13,167 nucleotides of DNA from Dysgonamonadaceae bacterium (GTDB taxonomy: Bacteria; Bacteroidota; Bacteroidia; Bacteroidales; Azobacteroidaceae). Each line of letters starts with the position of its first letter. Position 1 is the stretch's first letter. The notes below the pieces were generated by a model that searched no databases, was not told where the DNA came from, and worked only from the letters and a program-made list of their open reading frames with translations. Below, piece after piece: positions 1 through 5,888 of the stretch. Both the position numbers and the translations under genes were made by a program. The DNA lies in assembly GCA_031276105.1 (NCBI GenBank), contig JAISNS010000333.1, positions 1-13,167 on the forward strand, written 5' to 3'.

Positions 1-20
1 GAAAAATAAAAGAAAATAAT

Positions 21-28
21 TATCTTTG
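21..28 (+). promoter_or_regulatory. -7 promoter element of tRNA-Gly
   Basis: TATCTTTG matches the Bacteroidota -7 consensus TAnnTTTG exactly and ends 17 bases before the first base of the tRNA, so transcription would begin about 10 bases upstream of the mature end. The partner -33 TTTG element would lie left of the window and cannot be seen. Confidence 0.6.
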
Positions 29-45
29 CAGCCGAAAACACATTT

Positions 46-118
46 GCGACAGTAGCTCAGTCGGTAGAGCATCAGCTTCCCAAGCTGAGGGTCGCGGGTT
101 CGAATCCCGTTTGTCGCT
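46..118 (+). tRNA. tRNA-Gly (anticodon CCC)
   Basis: A complete cloverleaf can be drawn by eye. The acceptor arms are GCGACAG (46-52) and TTGTCGC (111-117), with one G-U pair. The anticodon stem TCAGC/GCTGA encloses the loop TTCCCAA, giving anticodon CCC, which reads GGG (Gly). The T arm has the standard GGTTCGAATCC core. The discriminator base at 118 is T, as usual for glycine tRNAs. The 3' CCA is not encoded (the genome reads CCT), so it must be added enzymatically. No terminator is visible directly downstream; repeat and transposase debris begins about a dozen bases after the tRNA. Confidence 0.95.
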
Positions 119-130
119 CCTCTGAACAGT

Positions 131-259
131 GACGAGTAAACGAGTAATTCCTAATTCCGGTTGTAAGTTTGTTGAATAAAATATAACAGAAGGCAAAGTG
201 AATACATTCCATGGGAAATAGATACCGCGATTCTATCGGGCTGGCAAAAACCGTTGAGG
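131..259 (+). repeat. Left copy of 129-base direct repeat (3' end of membrane-protein gene)
   Basis: This stretch matches 2931-3058 with six substitutions and one single-base indel (about 95% identity). On the minus strand it encodes the same C-terminal tail as the membrane protein at 2919-4421 (ASPIESRYLFPMEC through LTTGIRNY). The rest of that gene is absent; the match stops at 258/259, where transposase sequence begins. Four differences are synonymous and one is a Lys/Arg change. It is therefore a decayed gene end, possibly of a former paralogue or of a homologue from a related strain, and it forms one border of the islet. Both copies carry tandem seven-base units at their left end. Confidence 0.85.
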
Positions 260-468
260 TGATGGACGCCGATATCGCCACCGAATCCAATTTTGCCTTG
301 CTAAAGGAGAAAGGCTATGATTACCTGTTTGTAACCCGTTCAACGATAAAAAATTACCTTTTGCAAGGCGAAAGAAAAGAAGTTGCAGTCATCAACCGGC
401 TCAAGCGGAAAATATCGCTTCAAAAAGTAAGCTGCGGCAAGGATGACGATTATTATTTGAAAATATGA
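259..468 (+). pseudogene. IS1634-type (IS4 superfamily) transposase fragment
   Basis: About 69 codons from GTG-ATG-GAC read as an internal part of a DDE transposase. The opening VMDADIATESN matches the segment around the second catalytic Asp in IS1634-family enzymes (usual form VxDAGIAT). It is followed by KGYDYLFVTRS and later ISLQKVSCGKDDDYYLKI, both typical of that family by memory. The N-terminal half (with the first Asp) and the C-terminal third (with the Glu) are missing. An open frame continues upstream to an ATG at 211, but that part is antisense to the duplicated membrane-protein end, so it is accidental. A TGA at 466-468 ends the frame. No terminal inverted repeats of an IS are visible, so this is inactive debris. 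Confidence 0.7.
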
Positions 469-510
469 ATAAAAAAGTATTGATTTTCGGAGGCGAGTAA
501 ATAAGAATAG

Positions 511-554
511 AATAAAAAGGACAGAAAGTAAAATGACAATCTGCCCTTCTTATT
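511..554 (-). terminator. Rho-independent terminator after the lipoprotein operon
   Basis: The arms AATAAAAAGGACAGA (511-525) and TCTGCCCTTCTTATT (540-554) are nearly perfect inverted repeats around a 14-base loop. On the minus strand the GC-containing stem is followed by a T-rich run, so it would end the transcript of the two genes to the right. It also has T's after the stem on the plus strand and could work in both directions. Confidence 0.75.
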
Positions 555-572
555 TTTCAGATAATAGAATGG

Positions 573-824
573 TCAATCTTTTTTCTTTTTCCGGTTAAAT
601 AAATCAGACAATTTTCGATTGACAGCATCAGAGAATCTTTTTTTATGTCCGAATAATCGATCAAAAAATAAACCGATCAACTCTGCAAAGAACAATAAAA
701 GTCCCAGTAAAAACCATCCTCTTTGGCTCATCATATCCGGATAAACAACATAAATTATTACCGGCACGAAAACCGCAAAACCGAGACATTTCATAACAGA
801 CCAAAACCATTTTTTGCTTGACAT
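573..824 (-). CDS. Small two-helix membrane protein, possible immunity-like partner
   Basis: This 83-residue protein is not recognised from any named family. Two hydrophobic segments (about residues 6-28 and 36-58) are separated by a short YPDMMSQRG turn, so it should be an inner-membrane hairpin. The C-terminal tail, about 25 residues, is strongly basic (ends NRKKKKD) and should be cytoplasmic. It starts 3 bases after the stop of the lipoprotein gene and is followed by a clear terminator, so the two form a closed two-gene operon. Small basic membrane proteins beside a protein with a glycine-zipper segment recall bacteriocin/immunity pairs, but that role is inference only; it could also be a membrane anchor or chaperone for the lipoprotein. 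The reading frame and tight coupling make it very likely to be a real gene. Confidence 0.75.
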   Translation of the reverse strand: MSSKKWFWSVMKCLGFAVFVPVIIYVVYPDMMSQRGWFLLGLLLFFAELIGLFFDRLFGHKKRFSDAVNRKLSDLFNRKKKKD

Positions 825-827
825 TTT

Positions 828-1745
828 TTAATATTTAAAATATACTGTAACTACTTCTTGCGAAGAAATATACGGGATTTTGGTCATATTCGGAGTTAGT
901 AAATGTGCTATTGAACTGGCAATAGCGCCTTCTAACCCTCCCCCGACAGATCCAATGATTGTTCCGGCAGGTCCAAGTGTTGAACCAAAAATAGCACCTC
1001 CAATTAATCCGCCTAACAGTCCGGCACCATCCGCTTTCCATGCATTCTTTTGTGTCAACAAGTCAATATCCCAATCCTCTGCCGGTGCCGTTACACTGGA
1101 ACGAAAGCTAACATTCGACTCTTCTCCATTGAATAATTCTAACCAATTTGCCATATTTTCTTCCCAATATTTAGAAGAGTCTTCATACGTTGCAAACATT
1201 AACAATAATTCGTTCTGTTCATTTTCTGTGAAAAAAGCAAACTCTTCAGATTGGATAGCAGATTCAATAACTGATTCAACCTCTGATATATCTGTTATTG
1301 CATCAACAATTTGGTCAAAAAAGGAGAGGAGATTTATCTCATCCGGAGTAAGTTCCAACCTATTTCCTGATCGAAAACCGTTTGTATCAGATCGAAATTT
1401 TTCAGCTTTAGTCAACCTTATTTTATTATCATATTCGGTTAAATTAGAAATAATTTTTTCTTGAGACAGAAATTCTGTCACCGAAGCATTAATTAAGTCT
1501 AATTTTTCTTCTTTAGATAATTGTGTGAAAACGTTTTTAGATGACCTCAAGTTCTCTTTCTCCCTGATTTTTCGAAACTGGTTGTATGCAAAATCTAATC
1601 CGGCACTATGATAAGTTGCTGCATCTTTACAAATCGCAAACTTTTCCTTAATAGAGGAATGAACAGAGACAGATTCTTCGTTAGAACAAGAAATAAATGC
1701 TACAATACTAAATAATAAAACTACAATATTAAATATTTTTTTCAT
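828..1745 (-). CDS. Putative surface lipoprotein with C-terminal glycine-zipper segment
   Basis: This 305-residue protein has a type II signal peptide: MKK, a hydrophobic core and a lipobox FISC with the cysteine at residue 20. The following SNEES is acidic, a pattern linked to surface export of lipoproteins in Bacteroidota. The middle (about 30-235) is polar, mostly helical-looking and without a recognised domain; an HSAGLDF motif lies near residue 47. Residues 238-283 are dominated by Gly/Ala/Ile/Leu with GG and GxxxG spacing, much like class II bacteriocins or glycine-zipper membrane inserts. A 22-residue tail follows. It is the first gene of an operon with the 83-residue membrane protein. 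The gene is visibly more AT-rich than the mre genes, which may signal transfer. Function is unknown; a membrane-active toxin or an envelope-anchoring protein are both possible. Confidence 0.8.
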   Translation of the reverse strand: MKKIFNIVVLLFSIVAFISCSNEESVSVHSSIKEKFAICKDAATYHSAGLDFAYNQFRKIREKENLRSSKNVFTQLSKEEKLDLINASVTEFLSQEKIISNLTEYDNKIRLTKAEKFRSDTNGFRSGNRLELTPDEINLLSFFDQIVDAITDISEVESVIESAIQSEEFAFFTENEQNELLLMFATYEDSSKYWEENMANWLELFNGEESNVSFRSSVTAPAEDWDIDLLTQKNAWKADGAGLLGGLIGGAIFGSTLGPAGTIIGSVGGGLEGAIASSIAHLLTPNMTKIPYISSQEVVTVYFKY

Positions 1746-1870
1746 TTTAATGATTTTTTTGAAATTTTCTACTCATATTGCTTTTCGATTCGCGCCTTGC
1801 TCTTTTCTTTTCAATAGCTTTGCAAGGATCATCCTATCTTCTTGTCCTAAATTATCATGGATACACACAT

Positions 1871-1885
1871 AAAAAAAGCGCGGAC
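1871..1885 (-). terminator. Terminator arm and U-tract of the structured RNA
   Basis: On the minus strand GTCCGCGC (1885-1878) is followed by seven T's (1877-1871). The arm can pair with GGCGCGG inside the apical hairpin (complement at 1953-1959), making a large-loop terminator. That pairing competes with the apical CGCGCCT/AGGCGCG hairpin, so the two structures are mutually exclusive. Confidence 0.5.
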
Positions 1886-2112
1886 AAAAACTCTATATTA
1901 TCTGCTCTTGAGGTCTTAGGATACCATTGCTACCAAATAAATGAATAATTACCCGCGCCTGAGGCGCGAGTGTTATCATTTTTACTCTCGGTAGCTCTGA
2001 AATTTCCTAAGTTTCAAGAACAAGAATCAAAAGATATTTTTCCAATATTTTAAAATGTGCGTATCATTACACGTTTTTTAGATCATAAGCAAATAATTTT
2101 ATTATTTATATA
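1871..2112 (-). ncRNA. Structured RNA, candidate 6S-like / Bacteroidales-1-type RNA
   Basis: On the minus strand a consensus promoter (2119-2150) leads into a transcript of about 240 bases that ends in seven T's at 1877-1871. Nested inverted repeats build a long interrupted rod. From the outside in, these are TCTTGA with TCAAGA (1906-1911/2014-2019), CTTAGGA with TCCTAAG (1915-1921/2005-2011), GCTACC with GGTAGC (1929-1934/1990-1995), and an apical CGCGCCT/AGGCGCG hairpin (1954-1968). Internal loops separate the helices, and weaker pairing extends outward to about 1883/2045. A bulged rod of this size is the architecture of 6S RNA, which binds RNA polymerase. A Bacteroidota-type promoter plus a terminator also fits the published description of the Bacteroidales-1 motif. 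The identity is from memory and shape, not from a covariance search. The alternative is a regulated leader of the lipoprotein operon. Confidence 0.55.
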
Positions 2113-2118
2113 ACGTCG

Positions 2119-2150
2119 CAAAATTATATAATACTATCATTAAAAACAAA
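2119..2150 (-). promoter_or_regulatory. Bacteroidota consensus promoter for the structured RNA
   Basis: Read on the minus strand, TTTG (2150-2147) is followed after 20 bases by TAATTTTG (2126-2119). This matches the -33 TTTG and -7 TAnnTTTG elements with normal spacing. The predicted start is near 2112. The next annotated gene leftward is the lipoprotein at 1745, and the RNA terminator lies between them. Confidence 0.65.
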
Positions 2151-2466
2151 AAATTAACTACCTTTTTATTTTTTCCTAATCAGAATACAGCAAGTTTTTT
2201 AAAGTACCGGAAATAACGGATTTTTCGGGCATATCTTTTTTTTGGGGCGCCGGAGAAAACTATTCCTTTCGCTAAAAATCCGTCGATGCACTTATCCGGA
2301 TGAGAAAGCTCAATTGATTTATGATAAACTCGGTTACCTGTATGCCCCTTACAAAAAGAAAAAATCTGTAGTACACAAAACGGCCTTCGAAAAAAAAATA
2401 TCCCGCTCAATACAGGTATTTTAACTCTTCATGAGCTGCAATGTGGGTTAATTCCTAATTCTTAAT
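2151..2466. other. About 315 bases without a recognisable gene
   Basis: I see no gene I can support here. There is a 60-codon plus-strand frame (2242-2424) and an overlapping 76-codon minus-strand frame (2180-2410), but neither has a known motif. It may be decayed coding DNA. A short tandem seven-base array (TAATTCC, TAATTCT) lies at 2449-2464, just before the palindromic repeat; the same unit occurs at the ends of the direct repeats. Confidence 0.5.
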
Positions 2467-2813
2467 GCCCTAACGGGGCAAGGCTGGTTATAATAATACC
2501 GTTTCTATTGATATGTATGCCCTAACGGGTAGGCTGTTCAAAAGATACAAAATTTTTCTCGCGAAAATTGCTTTTTTTAATCATCTAATATTCTATAAAT
2601 GAATTTACTACAAGTGAGTTACTAAAAGATTTTTATTTCAGAATAAAATTATTCTATAAATTTGTATGTCATCAATTTGTATTTACTTTATTTATAAGTA
2701 ATTAATCATCTTTTCTCATGTAAAAACAAGCAGAAAAAATTACACGACTTTGAACACCCTACCTAACGGGCAAGGCTGGGAATTACGCCGTTAGGCGTTA
2801 CATATCAATAGAA
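2467..2813. repeat. Palindromic repeat element, split by a MITE
   Basis: An inverted repeat of about 27 bases (2503-2529 and 2787-2813; core TTCTATTGATATGTA) encloses a GC-rich centre. A 21-base motif beginning GCCCTAACGGGG at 2467-2487 recurs directly as 2519-2529 plus 2771-2780 once the insertion at 2530-2761 and one target copy are removed. The organisation resembles dispersed palindromic repeats of bacterial genomes. I believe similar sequences recur in Bacteroidales genomes but cannot confirm that here. No coding frame is present. Confidence 0.7.
2530..2761. mobile_element. MITE-like element, 232 bases, with 9-base target duplication
   Basis: The ends are terminal inverted repeats: TAGGCTGTTCAAAAG at the left, and the complement TAGGGTGTTCAAAG at the right. 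Identical CCTAACGGG copies flank it (2521-2529 and 2762-2770), the mark of transposition with a 9-base staggered cut. Removing the element and one copy restores a sequence that matches the intact motif at 2467-2487, so the insertion site is independently confirmed. The interior is AT-rich, has no usable open frame and contains a short internal repeat (ATTCTATAAAT at about 2590 and 2651). It must have been moved by a transposase encoded elsewhere. The transposase fragment at 259-468 is not obviously related. Confidence 0.8.
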
Positions 2814-2894
2814 GATGAATATCAACATAACCTAATCTCCAGAGGAGGATTCATATCAATAAAAAGAAAGATGGCAAAATAGCTAAGCCATAGG

Positions 2895-2920
2895 AGCATG
2901 GGAAATCTCATGCTTTTTTT
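2895..2920 (+). terminator. Hairpin with T-run (plus strand)
   Basis: AGCATG (2895-2900) and CATGCT (2909-2914) pair around an 8-base loop, with T's from 2914 to 2920. A second hairpin, ATGGC/GCCAT (2871-2875/2887-2891), lies just upstream. It would end a plus-strand transcript, yet no plus-strand gene lies upstream, so it may be the relic of a lost gene or small RNA. It overlaps the last bases of the minus-strand membrane-protein gene but has no T-run in that direction. Confidence 0.45.
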
Positions 2921-4421
2921 ACAAGGATTTGACGAGTGACGAGTAATTCTTAATTCCGGTTGTAAGTTTGTTGAATAAAATATAGCAGAAGGCAAAATGG
3001 ATACATTCCATGGGAAATAGATACCGCGATTCTATTGGGCTGGCAAAAACCGTTGAGGCGTAGTAGATAACGCCGAAAACAAAAAGACCCCAAAAAACAA
3101 TTTTGTCGGTTCCGTCGAACCGTAATCGTTTTCGCCACACTGTTGCCCATACGGATAATGCTAAAATAAAAATCCACGTAAGTCCATAAGTTATCTGCAT
3201 GAATGTCCACACAAAACCTTGATAAAACGGATTTTTACAGGATAAATCCTGCGATCGATCCAATTGATACCAGTCATAGGCTTCCTGCGAGTCTATGGTT
3301 TTTTCTCCATACATAATCCCCGGAGCATTCAGGTGAAAAACACCGGCTAAATTCGGAAAATAATAATGACGCATAAATTCCCACGGATAGTTCAATATCA
3401 GGTATTGGCCGTAGTCTTTGTAAGTTGTGCTTCCCAGCTTAATCCACATATAGGAATACGACCGTCGTTGTTCCCTGATTTTCTTCTGAAGAAACATTTT
3501 CAACGGAAGATCATTCTCCCACATAAAGGCGGTCGTAACGGCTTTTCCCTGATTCGTCTTTTCGGAAATAATATCTTTGTGCGACATAATAAACCGGTGC
3601 AGTTCTCTTATCTCTTTGCGCTTGGGGAGTTTCCGGTCAGGAACGTCCTTAATATAAGGAAGAACGTGCATCCCATTGTTTGCATATTGCCATCCGTCGA
3701 AGCCGGTAGAAAATTGCCTGAATCCGGTCGTTTCCTGCATCATATCTTTGAGCTGAGTATGGAAAACCAGAGTAACCGCCAACGATGAGGCAATAGCCAG
3801 CCATCGCATTTTCCCTTTAATCAGAAAGAAAAAAACAACTGTAACCACCGGAAATACCATAGCCGAATAGCGTACATGCAAAGAACAAAACAAGGCCAGC
3901 GAAAAAACGACCAACGACACCCATTTCCCGCCTTTAATGATGAAAATAAACGATGATAACAGGATGAAAATGACTGCGCCAAACAGTAAATCACTCATCA
4001 CGCAATTGGCTAATATGAAAGCCATCGGACTGAATACGAAGAAGAATAACAGCAAATACCAACCGGTTTTACCGGCCGGAGTGAAAAAATATTTGATGGT
4101 GAAAGCAAAAATAGCCGCCGATATAAAATATAAACCAATCTGACCGATAAATACGGCATGAATATTCGATGATACGGCGTGAATGATCTGCAAGAACATG
4201 GAATAACCGAAAGGCCGGTAAAAAAAGAAAGTATCGGTTTGGGCAGCCATGATATATCCCCCGGAATCGGGATAGGTTAACGGATAAGGGTATCCGCTTT
4301 TTACAATACAATAACCGGTTATACAGACAATAAGTAACAGTAACCAGTCATAATACTGTTCTTTATCGAGCAAAAAACGGACAAAGTTTTGTTTTGTTTC
4401 GGGTTTTTTCTGTGCTTTCAT
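2919..4421 (-). CDS. Polytopic membrane protein, GT-C glycosyltransferase-like
   Basis: This 500-residue protein has a short cytoplasmic N-terminus and about ten hydrophobic segments: roughly 25-43, a cluster between 85 and 210, and three near the C-terminus after residue 400. An extracytoplasmic domain spans about 220-400. The first outer loop carries YPDSGGY (Asp52) and then RPFGYS, the layout of lipid-linked-sugar-using GT-C enzymes, where a loop Asp is catalytic. This suggests transfer of a sugar from a polyprenyl phosphate carrier at the periplasmic face, but the acceptor is unknown. It follows the M23 gene by 12 bases and is the last gene of the long minus-strand run. The last residues (NYSSLVKSL) are encoded in a tandem seven-base repeat, so the true C-terminus may have been changed. 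The segment up to LTTGIKNY is duplicated near the tRNA. Confidence 0.75.
   Translation of the reverse strand: MKAQKKPETKQNFVRFLLDKEQYYDWLLLLIVCITGYCIVKSGYPYPLTYPDSGGYIMAAQTDTFFFYRPFGYSMFLQIIHAVSSNIHAVFIGQIGLYFISAAIFAFTIKYFFTPAGKTGWYLLLFFFVFSPMAFILANCVMSDLLFGAVIFILLSSFIFIIKGGKWVSLVVFSLALFCSLHVRYSAMVFPVVTVVFFFLIKGKMRWLAIASSLAVTLVFHTQLKDMMQETTGFRQFSTGFDGWQYANNGMHVLPYIKDVPDRKLPKRKEIRELHRFIMSHKDIISEKTNQGKAVTTAFMWENDLPLKMFLQKKIREQRRSYSYMWIKLGSTTYKDYGQYLILNYPWEFMRHYYFPNLAGVFHLNAPGIMYGEKTIDSQEAYDWYQLDRSQDLSCKNPFYQGFVWTFMQITYGLTWIFILALSVWATVWRKRLRFDGTDKIVFWGLFVFGVIYYASTVFASPIESRYLFPMECIHFAFCYILFNKLTTGIKNYSSLVKSL
2931..3058 (+). repeat. Right copy of the direct repeat bordering the islet
   Basis: This is the intact-context copy of the repeat at 131-259, in the same orientation. 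It lies inside the 3' end of the membrane-protein gene and includes the seven-base units GACGAGT, GACGAGT, AATTCTT. Together the two copies bracket about 2.7 kb of accessory DNA. Confidence 0.85.
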
Positions 4422-4433
4422 CCAATATATATT

Positions 4434-5402
4434 CTACGACAAGCGGATCGACCTTCCCACCCGCAGGGTGCCGGAAGGTTTTATTTTATTCAATTTGCAT
4501 AATTTACTTACCGATATGCCTGTTCTTAGGGCGATAGAACTTAAAGTGTCGCCTTTTTTAATCCGGTAATAGTTGATTTTTCCTTTTCCTTTGGCGATAT
4601 ATTTGGAAGAAGCATCCGGCAATTCGGATTTCCCTTTTTCATAGACATATACTTCGTCTTTGGTACAAAACTGCTCAAAGTCAATAATTTCTCCCGGATT
4701 GATGGCGCGTCCCAGAAAGCGAAATTCAAAATGCAGGTGCGCCCCCGTCGAGCGTCCGGTATTTCCGCCTAAAGCAATCGCTTGACCGGCAGTTATGTTT
4801 TCTCCTTCTTCCACTAAAAATTTGGACAGATGGCCGTAAACCGTTTCCAATCCGTTGGCGTGCCTCAAGACTATATAATAGCCGTAACCTCTTCGTTCGT
4901 ATTTTTCGATACGTACTTTTCCGCTAAAGGCTGCGCGAACGGTATCGCCGGTTTGGAGTTTTATATCGGTTCCGTAATGAAACCTTCTTCTCCGCTTCCC
5001 GTACTTGGATGTTACTTTGCCTTCGACAGGCATCACAAACTCGGAAACATCAATCGAATAAGTATCCGGAACCGCTATGTTGGCGTATGCTTTCACATAT
5101 TCGTTGTCCCATTCGCCATCATAAAGTTCGTCGGCGGGAAACATTTCTTCTTCCGCTTCCAGTCCAATCCGCAACAACATCGTATCGACGACCAAGTCTT
5201 CGTTGTCTGTTTTCACTTTGTTGGCTACTATTTTATCCGAATTTACGACTGCAACCGGTTCCGTGTCTTCCTGTTCCGGTTGAACTTGTTCCGGCGATTG
5301 AGCCTGTATGTTTTCTGCCGTTATCAGCAGTATGCCGGAAATGATACATTTCCACAGCGTTATTCTTTTTCTTTTAGCAATCATTCCTTTTATTTTTTTC
5401 AC
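4434..5402 (-). CDS. Secreted M23 peptidase with C-terminal LysM domain
   Basis: This 322-residue protein is predicted to cut peptidoglycan cross-bridges in the periplasm. A basic N-terminus and hydrophobic core (about 14-28) ending at IQAQ form a signal peptide. An acidic linker (40-110) precedes the M23 domain (about 122-240). Its zinc ligands are H142 and D146 (HYGTD) and H224 (HLHFE), with catalytic H191 (YGHLS), so it should be active. A LysM domain (278-321; YRIKKGDTLSSIA) would bind glycan strands. The frame opens with GTG overlapping the ndk stop by four bases (GTGA). An ATG at 5382-5384, six codons in, is an equally good start and still leaves a full signal peptide. Its place beside mre/rodA genes fits a wall-remodelling role during elongation. 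Confidence 0.9.
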   Translation of the reverse strand: MKKIKGMIAKRKRITLWKCIISGILLITAENIQAQSPEQVQPEQEDTEPVAVVNSDKIVANKVKTDNEDLVVDTMLLRIGLEAEEEMFPADELYDGEWDNEYVKAYANIAVPDTYSIDVSEFVMPVEGKVTSKYGKRRRRFHYGTDIKLQTGDTVRAAFSGKVRIEKYERRGYGYYIVLRHANGLETVYGHLSKFLVEEGENITAGQAIALGGNTGRSTGAHLHFEFRFLGRAINPGEIIDFEQFCTKDEVYVYEKGKSELPDASSKYIAKGKGKINYYRIKKGDTLSSIALRTGISVSKLCKLNKIKPSGTLRVGRSIRLS

Positions 5403-5866
5403 GATTCCGCTTCATCATCAGCATATAAGCTTAGTTTGAGCGTTGTTTCGTAGTTATATAATTCATTATCATTAAAAAACCGTTTCAGTTCGACGGCGGC
5501 TGTTTCTAAAGAATCGGAAGCATGAATAATATTTTCCTGAATACTCATGCTGTAATCGCCCCGAATGGTGCCGGGAGGCGCTATCCGTCCGTTGGTTGGG
5601 CCGGTAATGGTTCGCACTACATCGACGGCGTCTAACCCTTCCCAGCAACAAACAATTGCCGGACATATCCTCATCGAATTTTTAACTCTTTGAAAAAAAG
5701 GTTTTTCCTTGAGATGCGAGTAGTGTTCGCTTAGAATTTCGTCCGACAACCAAACCATTTTCATACCGGCTAAAATCAATCCTTTTTTTTCAAAACGATT
5801 GAGTATTTCGCCGATTAATCTGCGTTGTATTGTACCGGGTTTAAGGATAACTAATGTCCTTTCCAT
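5399..5866 (-). CDS. ndk: Nucleoside diphosphate kinase
   Basis: This cytoplasmic enzyme moves the gamma phosphate from ATP to other (d)NDPs through a phosphohistidine. At 155 residues it is slightly longer than the usual 140-150. ILKPGTIQR holds the conserved Lys9, R85 lies in VVRTITGPT, and PPGTIRGDY is the usual segment before the active site. The catalytic histidine is H115 in NIIHASDS. A short variant stretch (RICPAIVCCWEG) replaces the more common SGPVVAMVWEG, which is seen in other Bacteroidota as far as I recall. It sits 72 bases after rodA, with a possible promoter in the gap, and overlaps the M23 gene by four bases. Confidence 0.95.
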   Translation of the reverse strand: MERTLVILKPGTIQRRLIGEILNRFEKKGLILAGMKMVWLSDEILSEHYSHLKEKPFFQRVKNSMRICPAIVCCWEGLDAVDVVRTITGPTNGRIAPPGTIRGDYSMSIQENIIHASDSLETAAVELKRFFNDNELYNYETTLKLSLYADDEAES

Positions 5867-5888
5867 TTTGTTTTTTTAAAATTTTTCA

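Noticed and set aside
72..290. A 72-codon minus-strand frame running through the tRNA
   Set aside because: Its C-terminal part is the antisense of the tRNA (the well-known false TGFEPATLSLGS translation), and its middle is the duplicated end of the membrane-protein gene.
880..1464. A 194-codon plus-strand frame opposite the lipoprotein
   Set aside because: It is a shadow: Pro/Ser-rich sequence arises from the antisense of the Gly-rich segment, and the minus-strand frame has a signal peptide, lipobox and operon context.
1795..1827. Inverted repeat CCTTGC/GCAAGG upstream of the lipoprotein as an operator
   Set aside because: Only six bases per arm with a 21-base spacer; too weak to call a regulatory site.
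2242..2424. A 60-codon plus-strand frame ending in KKKKSVVHKTAFEKKISR
   Set aside because: It feels transposase-like, but I cannot place it in a family, and it has no support from context or known motifs. The overlapping minus-strand frame (2180-2410) is no better.
2657..2664. TAAATTTG inside the MITE as a plus-strand -7 promoter box
   Set aside because: There is no TTTG at the right distance upstream and the region is very AT-rich, so chance is likely.
131..3058. The two direct repeats as a CRISPR array or integrase att sites
   Set aside because: There are only two copies about 2.8 kb apart, they contain coding sequence, no spacers or cas genes are present, the tRNA end is not duplicated and no integrase gene is present.
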